Shown one piece after another: positions 28,382 through 37,079 of a stretch of DNA of 64,000 nucleotides. Location of the stretch: NCBI RefSeq assembly GCF_004683865.2, contig NZ_CP040760.1, positions 106,286 through 170,285 of the forward strand, read 5' to 3'. The stretch's first letter is position 1, and every line of letters begins with the position of its first letter. The stretch is from Paracoccus liaowanqingii. Its GTDB lineage: Bacteria > Pseudomonadota > Alphaproteobacteria > Rhodobacterales > Rhodobacteraceae. The notes under the pieces are model-generated. The model was given only the letters and a program-made list of their open reading frames with translations. It was not told where the DNA came from and did no database searches. A program made the translations under genes and the position numbers.

Positions 28382-30538
28382 TCAGAACCTAAGCTGCAGC
28401 ACAACGCCGATTTCACTGCGGTTCCACGCCGACTTCAGGGTGCCAAAGCCTTCCCCGGCTTCCCCTGTTCGGGCGAGCGAAGAGGTGTGGGAGATGCTCA
28501 ATGCAATGCTTCCTTTTTTGGATATCTCTCGGCTGATCTGGCCACGTATCCCGTAAGTCACGCCCTGGTTGTCGGGCGCGCTGCGGCTGTAGCCAAGCGA
28601 GCCGTTGAGCCCATATCGCCAACCACGAGGAAGGGGACCAAAAGCCTGCATCGTCCCCAAAACATTGGCATTAGAGGATGGACTCCAATAGAAATCGCTG
28701 GTCCGGTCATATGTGAACCCTCTTAGCTCCGCACCTAGCCAGACCTGATGGTCGCCTGCAAGGACCTGCCGCGACGCGTTTGCCTCAAAGGATAAGCGGC
28801 GGTTGCCATCACTCAAACTGCTCCACATCATGCGTCCTGCCGCCCGCATCTCGGGCGAAGAAGAGAACCTAGCTGAAATGCCAAAGTCATTTGCAAAAAT
28901 TCGCTCTACAATTGCACGGCTCGTGTCCCCTGCATATCGCCGGCTCAAGTGAAGCCCATACCGCCATATGTCATTTTGGTTAAACCCGATTTCTGTGTCG
29001 AAGGTAGTCGAACGGCTTCGCCCTTCCCGCGAGTCCTGGATGTTCAGGAACAGAGTACCGCGCGCTTCAAACGCATCATTGAACCTACGGCTTCCCGAAA
29101 ACCTCAAACTAGCTTGGTTCACGTCCGGAAAGTTATTACCCCGGTAGCGTATCAGGGCGGTCTCAAGACTGAAGCTGGTAAGCCCGTCTTCAAACATCGT
29201 CGTCTGACGTCCGCGTAGGGTTGTTATCCGTAAGCCGTCCGACTGCCATGCATGAGCAATATCAAGCGTAATAAGAGGCGTCTGTTCAAGCCAGATGGTC
29301 TCGAGAAAGGTTGTTCCCTCTTCGACGGCTTCACCTTGAGCAACCACTGTTCGTGCCAAGTCCGCAGCTAGATCAGGTCGACCCATGCTGTGAAAGGCCC
29401 GTGCGGCGAGCAGCCGCGCGGCGGGGTCTTGTTCCTCAAGAAGAGGCGCAAGCTGTAGGAGCATCTCACGCGGGCGCTGCAGCCCCAGTGTAGTGCGGGC
29501 GCGGCCGCGGATCGCATCCGCGTTTTCGGGCTCAACAGAGAGGACACGGAGGAAGTCTTCGCGTGATCTACGGTAGTTACCCAGATCTGCCAATACTTGG
29601 CCTCGCCCAACAAGGCCGGAGGCAAAATCAGGATCTTTGGCTAAGAGAGTATCATAAATTGAAACCGCTTCGTCGGGCCGACCGCTCCAGGCGTATGTTC
29701 TGGCCAGTCCGAGCAGTGTCCCACGGCGGTCTTCTTCGGATAGTTCCGGACGCTCAAGGAGTTCACGGAAGCGTGTCTCAGCATCATTCCACAAACCGCC
29801 ATTCAGAAGGAATTCAGCTTCTTGACGGGCGAACTGATCCGCACGCGCGGGGTCGACCTGCGCCGCCTCGTCAAAGAGAGCAACAGCCTGTTTGAAATCC
29901 TTCTCCTCCGCGCGAACCCTTGCTGCGCCCGCCAGGGCATCGGCGAATCCACTGCGCAGCTCTGCGTCTGCAGGGCGCTCTTCGACCAACTGCCGAAGCG
30001 CGGGAACTGCCGCCAAGTAATCGCCCTTCCAAAGCATTTCGAAACCCGCCAGCCGTTTTGCACCCGCCTCGACATCTGCAAGCGCCGTAGTTGCGCGGTT
30101 TAGCGCCTCGCGCAGATCCACGTCGTCGGGATAGTCTTCAGCAACAGCGCGGAGAGCAGGTACGGCTTCCTCGAGGTTCCAAGACCAGAACAGGGCCAGT
30201 GCGAGCCGACGCCGGGCCGACTCCCGCTTCTCCTCGGGCTGCAGGGGGGCATTCATTACTTCGCGATAAAGCGGCACCGCCGCCTCGGCCGCTCCCGAGT
30301 ACGCAAGTTGGTCCGCATATTCGCTTAGCCAATCATCGCGCTTTCGCGGCGAAATTTCGATTGCCCGCCTAAACAAGCGTGCTGCGTCATCAGGACGTCC
30401 TTGGCTGGCAAGTTGACGCGCCCTTGCAGCAAACTCCTCGGCACTTTGGGCAATTGCTGGCACACCTAAGCTTATGAAGATTAAAAAGAGAAGGATTGCG
30501 CGCAATATGTCCTCGCAGGAATGCTCGACCGGAAGCAT
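28382..30538 (-). CDS. TPR/beta-barrel outer-membrane polysaccharide exporter
   Basis: 718 residues. Signal peptide to about residue 31 (SLGVPAIAQS). Residues ~32-430 are tetratricopeptide repeats, for example AARARQLASQGRPDDAARLF and YAWSGRPDEAVSIYDTLLAKD. Residues ~440-718 are alternating amphipathic strands ending in VLQLRF, the C-terminal Phe of outer-membrane barrels. The plan matches BcsC and PgaA, where periplasmic TPRs feed a polymer into a 16-strand barrel. It supplies the missing export step for the GT2 synthase. Second-last gene of the STAS-kinase-exporter-DUF3131 operon. Confidence 0.85.
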   Translation of the reverse strand: MLPVEHSCEDILRAILLFLIFISLGVPAIAQSAEEFAARARQLASQGRPDDAARLFRRAIEISPRKRDDWLSEYADQLAYSGAAEAAVPLYREVMNAPLQPEEKRESARRRLALALFWSWNLEEAVPALRAVAEDYPDDVDLREALNRATTALADVEAGAKRLAGFEMLWKGDYLAAVPALRQLVEERPADAELRSGFADALAGAARVRAEEKDFKQAVALFDEAAQVDPARADQFARQEAEFLLNGGLWNDAETRFRELLERPELSEEDRRGTLLGLARTYAWSGRPDEAVSIYDTLLAKDPDFASGLVGRGQVLADLGNYRRSREDFLRVLSVEPENADAIRGRARTTLGLQRPREMLLQLAPLLEEQDPAARLLAARAFHSMGRPDLAADLARTVVAQGEAVEEGTTFLETIWLEQTPLITLDIAHAWQSDGLRITTLRGRQTTMFEDGLTSFSLETALIRYRGNNFPDVNQASLRFSGSRRFNDAFEARGTLFLNIQDSREGRSRSTTFDTEIGFNQNDIWRYGLHLSRRYAGDTSRAIVERIFANDFGISARFSSSPEMRAAGRMMWSSLSDGNRRLSFEANASRQVLAGDHQVWLGAELRGFTYDRTSDFYWSPSSNANVLGTMQAFGPLPRGWRYGLNGSLGYSRSAPDNQGVTYGIRGQISREISKKGSIALSISHTSSLARTGEAGEGFGTLKSAWNRSEIGVVLQLRF

Positions 30539-30559
30539 ACTTTTATTATGTTCGCTCCT

Positions 30560-31018
30560 TTACAGGGATCCATTACGCGTGCGCAGCAGCATTCTCAGTC
30601 GGACCTCTCCATCAACCCTAACATAGGCAACTTCATCCATCAGCATTACGATCAATGACAAGCCGCGCCCGCCTTCGGATAGGGACGCGAGATTGTCGGG
30701 ATCGACCTCAAGCTTGTCTGCCCCCGCCTCGTCCAGCAGGTACTGTGGCATCGGAGGTGAACTGTCTGCTATCTCGACTGCCACGAAACCTGGGCCCGTC
30801 TGGACATAGATGCCGATCTGGATGGCGCTTTGAACTGTGCCATGACGGATCGTATTTGTGAGAGCCTCGGTTAACACCAGATCTACCGCTTCCGCCTGCT
30901 CTTGTGTCAGCTCCCCCTCTAGCCTGTTTTTCACAGCCTCGGATGCACGAGAAACCTCAGCGAGATCGCGCTCAATCCAGATAGGCTCAACGCTAAGAGG
31001 ATCCGTTTCACCGGTCAT
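30560..31018 (-). CDS. RsbW-like anti-sigma/serine kinase
   Basis: 152 residues from MTGETDPLSV at 31018. A GHKL-type ATPase: the N-box is TEALTNTIRHG (Glu51, Asn55), the ADP-binding acidic strand is AVEIADSSPPMP, and the glycine box is LSEGGRGLSLIVML. RsbW/SpoIIAB proteins phosphorylate a STAS partner on Ser and in turn bind a target. The start lies one base past the STAS gene stop and the exporter gene follows 21 bp downstream, tying it to polysaccharide export rather than to a sigma-factor operon. Confidence 0.85.
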   Translation of the reverse strand: MTGETDPLSVEPIWIERDLAEVSRASEAVKNRLEGELTQEQAEAVDLVLTEALTNTIRHGTVQSAIQIGIYVQTGPGFVAVEIADSSPPMPQYLLDEAGADKLEVDPDNLASLSEGGRGLSLIVMLMDEVAYVRVDGEVRLRMLLRTRNGSL

Positions 31019-31019
31019 T

Positions 31020-31358
31020 CTATTCCCCAAGTGTGGCCGCGGCCGCATCGATCGTCGGATGGATTGCAAACACTTTGTCCATGCTCGTCAGCTTGAACAA
31101 CCTTGCAACAACGCCATTCAAACCCACAATGGCTATACTCCCCACTGATCCCATTTTCTTTGCGGCGAAGATGAATGCTCCCAAGGCCGAACTGTCCATG
31201 AACCGAACCTCCGACAGGTCGACGATCATCGTCTTGTGTCCCGCCTCGATAGGCACTAACAGCGCTACACGGAGTTCTGGCGCCTTGCTTGCATCAAGAC
31301 GAGGTTCGCCGACGTGTAGCACATACAGTCCGTCGCGGAGGGTCTCACTGGTGTTCAT
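31020..31358 (-). CDS. STAS anti-anti-sigma (RsbV-like) protein
   Basis: 112 residues from MNTSETLRDG at 31358, chosen because AAGGGA lies nine bases upstream; an ATG at 31367 sits on that site. STAS fold with MIVDLSEVRFMDSSALGAF; Ser56 in DSSALG is the expected phosphorylation site. In its unphosphorylated form it would bind the RsbW-like kinase and release that kinase's target. It is the first gene of the exporter operon. The matching phosphatase is at 19162-21126, completing the switch. Confidence 0.85.
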   Translation of the reverse strand: MNTSETLRDGLYVLHVGEPRLDASKAPELRVALLVPIEAGHKTMIVDLSEVRFMDSSALGAFIFAAKKMGSVGSIAIVGLNGVVARLFKLTSMDKVFAIHPTIDAAAATLGE

Positions 31359-31566
31359 GTACAACATTCCCTTCAATGGTTACGTTAGCTGCATCGTATG
31401 CGCTTCATACTCCGGTCTACCTTAAAGGGCATCACTGTCAAACAATCCGAACTATGAGACTAGAACTGGCAGTTTTTAACTGGCAGTTTTTTGTCTGCAT
31501 GGGCGGCTACATCATCAGAGCCGCGTGACGGTTCTATTTCGGGGCACCTTCTTCAATAGAGCTCAT

Positions 31567-32361
31567 TTAAGGTCCCCCCGCTCGGTGGGCTGAGCTGTCG
31601 GAGCGGTTCAGGCCGGTGCCATAGCTGCTGCCATACGCGCCGGGCCGAACCTCGGCCCCCAGGATGCGGGCGACAAGCGTTGCAGGAGGGTCGGTCCAGA
31701 CCCCGGCCCATATCTCCTGCTTCGGCTGCACGGCCCACAGGTTGATGTAACTGTTCATCGGGCCAATGTTCCAGATGCCGCCCGGCATGTCGCCACCACT
31801 GAACTCCCCCACTATCTTTCCGTCAATGTGGAAAATTGCCTTCTCTTCGGTCACCGTGATTTCGTAAGTATGCGCATCTTTCGAAGCGTCGAAGCCGAGG
31901 TCAATTATCACAAGATCGCGTCCGTCATTATCGAGAGTGACTTGCTGACCCGAAGCAGTTTCCATGTGGATGTTAAGCTGGACCCGCGTTGTGTCGGCGC
32001 CAACAAATTCGAAGTCGAACTCGACCCAAGGCTGGTTCTCCCAATCCGACTTGAAAGTGAAGAGGCCAAAGACGGCACCGGGCCACATCTCGGGTGTCTG
32101 GACAGTCCAGCCCCAAGTGCCCGTCGTCGCCTCCAGCGCGGACTGAACCTCGCCAGACTGGTAGGGACGTTCCGAACCCTCCGGCGCCCGTCTCAGCACC
32201 AGCTCAACACTGCCGTCGACGGCGAGCCGTACATTGTCCGGCAACCACTGCAGAATGCTTGATTGTCCTGCGGGCCAGTCAGACTTTAGCCAGCCGTCAG
32301 CCGCGTAGGGCTGCGCGAACTCGTAAAGATCAAGGGTAGGAACGTCTGATATGAATGTCAT
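31567..32361 (-). CDS. GH16 glycoside hydrolase, catalytic domain only
   Basis: 264 residues from MTFISDVPTLDLYEF at 32361. It is a close paralogue of the GH16-RTX protein: same opening (FAQPYAADGWLKSDWPAGQS) and the same catalytic motif VEFDFEFVG. It diverges after EVRPGAYGSSYG and stops 18 residues later, so the RTX repeats and the secretion tail are absent. It has no signal peptide either, so it may be stranded in the cytosol, or the tail was lost by deletion. Position: just beyond the STAS operon, on the outer edge of the polysaccharide locus. Confidence 0.8.
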   Translation of the reverse strand: MTFISDVPTLDLYEFAQPYAADGWLKSDWPAGQSSILQWLPDNVRLAVDGSVELVLRRAPEGSERPYQSGEVQSALEATTGTWGWTVQTPEMWPGAVFGLFTFKSDWENQPWVEFDFEFVGADTTRVQLNIHMETASGQQVTLDNDGRDLVIIDLGFDASKDAHTYEITVTEEKAIFHIDGKIVGEFSGGDMPGGIWNIGPMNSYINLWAVQPKQEIWAGVWTDPPATLVARILGAEVRPGAYGSSYGTGLNRSDSSAHRAGGP

Positions 32362-33159
32362 CGACAACGCTTCTTGGTTTATTCGTTTGAACTTCAGCGC
32401 CACACAAGCGGTTTTGGAGGAGCCACTGGGCCCATTGTATCTAACGTCAATAGCCACAATAGAGAGCGCTTCCTACTTATAACAACTTAAAGTTGATGTG
32501 ACGATGGTTTGGGGCTCAGAATGTCGGTCAGATCGAGGAGATCCTTTTACCTTACTAAGCGGGAATTGCCCTGGAAGTGATTGTCGCCGTACATGAACGC
32601 GATCGCCGCCTGATCAGGCGTCACCAACTTCTGCGCATATCTCTCCTCTCTGGCACCCGCACCCGTAAAAATATTCAAAAGACTAGTCGTCGCGACCGGG
32701 CGCGTTGGCGCGGGGAACGATCCGGTCAAGCGCGCCCTCCCCCGATCGGCATTGAGATTGTCTCGAATTCTGTGCGTCTTCATTCAACAGTCGACTGGTC
32801 TAACTTCATGGCAGGGCGTAGATTACGCCGAGCCCTCAACATTGTCCTGTCAAGCCACAGCGGCCAACAGCACTCCATAAGGCTTTTCTTCCCAAGGCTT
32901 GGCAATTGGAAATGACAGAAGACGTAAACAACCGGTTCGAGACGATGAAGAGAGGCGGTGCCGACAGGTAAGAAAACGTGGTCGTGCCACAAGGGTCAGA
33001 CGTCGCAAACCACCCGTCACGGGCCCTGGCAGGGGCCGGTGACGGGGCCAGTTTAGCAGAACCCAGATGCAGAAGGGTCAGCTCTTGACGTCGTAGATTT
33101 TGGGTCGCAATCGTGCCGCGGCGCGCCGGTAGCGGTATTTAGAAAAGGCTCTTAAGCGA
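32362..33159. other. Intergenic stretch with a GC-rich hairpin
   Basis: No trustworthy gene. A 78-codon minus-strand frame at 32547-32783 has some protein-like text (LVTPDQAAIAFMYGD) but no start signal or family. Around 33016-33050 there is a hairpin: CCCGTCAC and GGCCC pair with GGGGCC and GTGACGGG. Otherwise nothing recognised. Confidence 0.4.
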
Positions 33160-34450
33160 ATGTCAGACCATGAGCCGTTTTTTGGGCTGTCTCCCACGCA
33201 TATGCTAATGGCAACCGTGGGCGCAGCCGTTTTCGTTGCCTACCTTGTCCCGCGTATCGCGTTTTTGCGCGCCGCGTCCTCCTCAGCGATTCTCATGATC
33301 CTGGGCCTGGTGACCTTTACGTTCATTCCTGGCATGCCGGCAGTGCTCGACCCAACCGTGTCGCCCCGGATTTGGGAGATTACCAGTGAAATTGCGGTCA
33401 TCGTAGTGCTGTTTGCCACCGGATTACGGATCGACAATGTAGGCAGCTGGAGCCGTTGGCGGCCCACTGTCCGACTCCTGCTTATCGCGATGCCACTGAC
33501 AATCGCGGCGCTGGCGATCCTCGGATGGGCGTTGGCCGGAATGACCATCGCGGGTGCCGTGCTGCTGGGTGCGGTCCTGTCGCCCACGGACCCGGTGTTG
33601 GCTGGGGATGTCCAGGTCGGACCACCTTTGGAGGGTAATGAGCATCCGGTGCGCTTCACCCTGACGGCAGAAGCCGGCCTGAACGACGGACTCGCTTTCC
33701 CTTTTGTTTACTTGGGTTTGATCATAGCCGCGGAAGGTGCTGATCCGTCGGTCTGGCTATGGGATTGGATCATGTTTGATGTGCTCTACCGGATCACGGT
33801 GGGGGCAGCGGTCGGTGCGTTCGTAGGATGGCTACTGGGGCAGTCTTTTTTCAGCTTGGGGCAGCAGTGCTATCGAGAAAAGCGGCCCCGGCGTTCTGGC
33901 CCTCGGAGCTGTCTTGCTGTGCTACGGGATTGTCGAGATAGTAGAAGGCTACGGATTTATCGGGGTATTCACGGCAGGCCTCATCTGCCGTCGCGTTCAG
34001 GAGAAACATCATTTTCATAAGCGGCTTCACGCGTTTAGTGAGGCGCTTGAACACGCGCTCACGGCGATACTGCTTGTGCTTCTCGGTAGCATCCTGCCGG
34101 CGCTTTGGCCTGCTCTGGACTGGCGGCATGCACTGATTGGCTTTGGCTTGCTGCTTATAATCAGGCCGCTTGTCGGGTGGTTGGCCCTTCTGAGAACAGG
34201 AATGACATCAGGCGACCGCTTGATTGTCGGCTTCTTTGGCGTGCGGGGTATCGGATCCGTATACTACGTCGGGTATGCGACGGGCCATATGGAGTTCGTC
34301 AATGAAGATCAGCTCTGGGCGCTGGTCGCTTACACCATTTTCGCCTCGGCCCTTATCCACGGATCGACTAGCTTTTTAGTGGACCGCCATGTGTCACCAT
34401 GGGACGGAGATACTGCGCCGTCAAACAAATCGCACTCGCATCGCCTTTAG
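33160..34450 (+). pseudogene. NhaP-type Na+/H+ antiporter, frameshifted
   Basis: The first frame (33160 on) encodes helices of a CPA1 cation/proton antiporter, including the ion-site segment LSPTDPVLAGDV and the AEAGLNDGLAFPFVYL helix with its conserved Asn-Asp. Between about 33862 and 33872 the reading moves to another frame that continues AIEKSGPGVLALGAVLLCYG and GVRGIGSVYY to a stop at 34450. A single-base change would rejoin them into a protein of ~430 residues. It is either a recent pseudogene or a sequencing error; flanking text is well preserved. Confidence 0.75.
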
Positions 34451-34721
34451 CCGGGTCAAACTGCTCGTGCCAATGCGGCGATGCCAGGTTGCGGATATTG
34501 GTGACGCCCGGATCGCGTTCAGTCTTCAGGACACTTCGCGGCGACGGCATACCCCATCGCGCTTTCACCAGTTCGGGGCCACCCTCGCCATTGCGGATGA
34601 TTGGCGCCCACTGGTCAGGATAGACCCGGCCTGGTTCGAGATTGCCTGCATCGTCCGTCAGGCCCTTGAACAGGCGGCGCATGGCCTCCTGAGGCATGGT
34701 GGCGCTGTAAAGGTTGCACAC
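34368..34721 (-). pseudogene. SRAP (YedK/HMCES-like) peptidase, truncated
   Basis: Starts MCNLYSATMPQEAMRRLF with catalytic Cys2, then GNLEPGRVYPDQWAPIIR and VTNIRNLASPHW, a typical SOS-response-associated peptidase. These proteins crosslink to abasic sites in single-stranded DNA through Cys2. Family similarity ends near residue 88, and the remaining text is unrelated, overlapping the antiporter 3' end. The later Glu and His of the active site are missing. The break point lies near 34450. Full-length members are about 220-250 residues. Confidence 0.8.
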
Positions 34722-34825
34722 GGTCCTGATCCTTTTCTCCGTCAGCCTAGCATAGCCGAACTCGCCTCGCCCGCACTCCCCGGATCACGATGAACTTCCC
34801 CCCGGTTGACACATTGCCGCAATAA

Positions 34826-34840
34826 GAACAAAACAGGAAC
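34826..34840 (+). promoter_or_regulatory. LexA (SOS) box
   Basis: GAACAAAACAGGAAC fits GAAC-N7-GAAC exactly, the reverse complement of the GTTC-N7-GTTC LexA site known in alphaproteobacteria. It lies 43 bp before the imuA start, between that operon and the divergent truncated SRAP gene. A TTGACA hexamer at 34806-34811 and TATGAT at 34841-34846 flank it but are too far apart to be one promoter. Confidence 0.85.
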
Positions 34841-34882
34841 TATGATTCCGCAACTTTGAGATGAAAGGCCCCCTGCCCCACC

Positions 34883-35641
34883 ATGCCCGATGCCGTTCCC
34901 CGCCCCACCGTTGCCGCCCTGCGCGCGCGCATCGCCCATCTCGAGGGCGCGGAGACGCATGCCCGCGCAGTGCTGCCCTTCGGCGTGGACATGCTCGACC
35001 GCCGGATGCCGCAGGGTGGTCTGGCAAGGGGGTGTCTGCACGAGGTCGCGGGCGGTGGTGGCGGAGCGGTGGATGGCGCTGCAGCGGCGTGCTTCGCGGC
35101 GGGCATCGCCGCCCGGCTGCCCGGGCCGGTGCTGTGGTGCGTGACCCAGGCCGATCTGTTCGCCCCGGGGCTGGAGCAGGCGGGCCTGTCACCGGACCGG
35201 GTGATCTATGTCGAGGCGGGAGACGATACCGCGGTGCTGGCCTGCATGGAGGAAGGGTTGCGGCATGGCGGACTGGGCGCGGTGGTGGCGGATGTGGCCA
35301 AGCTGTCGATGACCGCTTCGCGGCGCCTGCATCTGGCCGCCAAGGTGTCGGGGACCACCGGCATCGCGCTCCGGCGCTGGCGGCGCCAGGCGGATGCCAG
35401 CGATTTCGGGCAGCCCACGGCGGCGATGACCCGCTGGCGGGTCTCGGTGCTGCCCTCGGCCCCCCTGCCCGTCCCGGGCGTCGGGCGGCGGCGCTGGCTG
35501 ATCGAACTGATCCGGGCGCGGGCCGGCGAGTCCTTCGATCTCGAGCTGGAGGGTTGCGATGGCACGGGTCATCTCGGTCTGCCTGCCGATGTGGCCGATC
35601 GATCGGCTGCGTCGTCTGGCAGACAGCACGCCCTCGGCTGA
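34883..35641 (+). CDS. imuA: ImuA, RecA-like component of the SOS mutasome
   Basis: 252 residues. RecA-fold protein without a clear Walker A: FGVDMLDRRMPQGGLARG and LHEVAGGGGGAVDG replace the nucleotide loop, as in other ImuA proteins. ImuA helps localise ImuB and DnaE2 at lesions. The gene opens the imuA-imuB-dnaE2 operon downstream of the LexA box and overlaps imuB by 83 bp. The last ~25 residues are in that overlap and are of low conservation. Confidence 0.85.
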   Translation: MPDAVPRPTVAALRARIAHLEGAETHARAVLPFGVDMLDRRMPQGGLARGCLHEVAGGGGGAVDGAAAACFAAGIAARLPGPVLWCVTQADLFAPGLEQAGLSPDRVIYVEAGDDTAVLACMEEGLRHGGLGAVVADVAKLSMTASRRLHLAAKVSGTTGIALRRWRRQADASDFGQPTAAMTRWRVSVLPSAPLPVPGVGRRRWLIELIRARAGESFDLELEGCDGTGHLGLPADVADRSAASSGRQHALG

Positions 35642-37079
35642 GGCCCCGCTGATCCTGGTGGGCCGGGTCGGCAATCGCCGGGTGGTCACCGCCGCTTGCG
35701 AGGCGGCGATGGGCCTCGGCCTGCGCATCGGCATGCCGGTGAGCAAGGCGCAGGCACTGGTCCCGGACCTGCGCGTCGAGGCCGCCGATCCCCGCGCTGA
35801 TCTGGAGGCGCTGGAGCGGCTTGGCCTGTGGCTGCTGCAGCGCATCGCCCCCATCGTGGAGGTCGATCCGCCCGACGGGGTGGTGATCGACGTCACCGGC
35901 GCGGATCACCTGCATGGCGGCGAGGAGGCGCTGCTGGAGATGCTGCTGGGGCGCCTGACCCTGTCGGGCATCACCGCACGCCTCGCCATCGCCGACACCT
36001 GGGGCGCAGCCCATGCGCTGGCCCGTCACCACCGCGAGAGCGCAGCCTGCATCGCCCTGCCCGGCGCCACGGCAGCGGTGCTGGCACCTCTGCCCCTGAC
36101 GGCCCTGCGGCTGCCACAGGCCACCGTGGCCGGGCTGCAGGATCTGGGCTTCGCCACCATTGGCGACCTGATGGACACGCCCCGCGCGCCCTTGACCCTG
36201 CGCTTCGGCGCGGAGCTGTGCCGCAGGCTGGATCAGGCCCTGGGCGAGATGGCCGAGCCCATCGATCCCCTCCGCCCTGCGAGCTTGGTGGAAGTGCGCC
36301 GCAGCTTCGCCGAACCCATCGCCGCCGCCGAGACCATCGCCCGCTATATCGGCAAGCTGGTCGTGGATCTCTGCACCGCCCTGGAGGCCCGGGGCGAAGG
36401 GGCGCGTCGGCTCGACCTGCTCTGCTGGCGCGTCGACAACCGGATCGAGACGGTCCGCGTGGGACTGGCCGTGGCGCAACGCGACCCGAAGCGTCTGACC
36501 CGGCTGCTCTGCGACAAGATCCCCGGCATCGACCCGGGCTTCGGCATCGAGATCATCACCCTGACCGCCACCTTGGCCGAGCCGCTGGTCCCCCGGCAGG
36601 CCAGCAGCTTGCTGGAACAGGCCCCGCCCGACATCTCGGATCTGGTGGACATGCTGGCCAACCGTGTCGGCCATCGGTCTGTCTATCGCCTCAGCCCGGT
36701 GGCCAGCGACGTGCCGGAACGCTCGGTGGCGCGGATCGCCGCGCTGTCGCCGGATCAGGGCCTGGGCTGGCCCGGGCACTGGCCCCGCCCCTCCCGCCTG
36801 CTGCCCCGCCCCGAGCCGATCGACACCCTGGCGCTGCTGCCCGACCATCCTCCGAACTGGATCTCCTGGCGCGGCATCCGCCATCGGGTCCGCCGCGCCG
36901 ACCGGCCGGAGCGGATCTTCGGGGAATGGTGGAAGCGCGACGCCGAGGCCCGGGCGGTGCGCGACTATTTCCGCATCGAGGACGAGGCTGGGCAGCGCTT
37001 CTGGATCTTCCGCGCCGGCGACGGCGAGGATGCCGCCACCGGCTCGCATCGCTGGTTCATCCACGGGATGTTCGGATGA
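35559..37079 (+). CDS. imuB: ImuB, Y-family polymerase-like mutasome hub
   Basis: 506 residues starting [19 protein letters not shown], the usual ImuB opening. The N-terminal half has the Y-family fold ([38 protein letters not shown]). ImuB lacks polymerase activity in studied species and links DnaE2 to the beta clamp. The C-terminal region carries the ImuB-specific end ([19 protein letters not shown], then IHGMFG). It overlaps dnaE2 by 4 bp. Confidence 0.9.
   Translation: MARVISVCLPMWPIDRLRRLADSTPSAEAPLILVGRVGNRRVVTAACEAAMGLGLRIGMPVSKAQALVPDLRVEAADPRADLEALERLGLWLLQRIAPIVEVDPPDGVVIDVTGADHLHGGEEALLEMLLGRLTLSGITARLAIADTWGAAHALARHHRESAACIALPGATAAVLAPLPLTALRLPQATVAGLQDLGFATIGDLMDTPRAPLTLRFGAELCRRLDQALGEMAEPIDPLRPASLVEVRRSFAEPIAAAETIARYIGKLVVDLCTALEARGEGARRLDLLCWRVDNRIETVRVGLAVAQRDPKRLTRLLCDKIPGIDPGFGIEIITLTATLAEPLVPRQASSLLEQAPPDISDLVDMLANRVGHRSVYRLSPVASDVPERSVARIAALSPDQGLGWPGHWPRPSRLLPRPEPIDTLALLPDHPPNWISWRGIRHRVRRADRPERIFGEWWKRDAEARAVRDYFRIEDEAGQRFWIFRAGDGEDAATGSHRWFIHGMFG

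Noticed and set aside
31463..31491. Intrinsic terminator (AACTGGCAGTTTTT, twice)
   Set aside because: The palindrome allows at most a 5-bp stem with a one-base loop, which cannot form a hairpin.
32547..32783. Small minus-strand gene upstream of the antiporter
   Set aside because: Some protein-like text, but no start signal, family or conserved context.
34785..37064. 759-codon open frame opposite imuA and imuB
   Set aside because: Caused by high third-position GC on the coding strand; text is Gln/Gly/Ala repeats without domain character.
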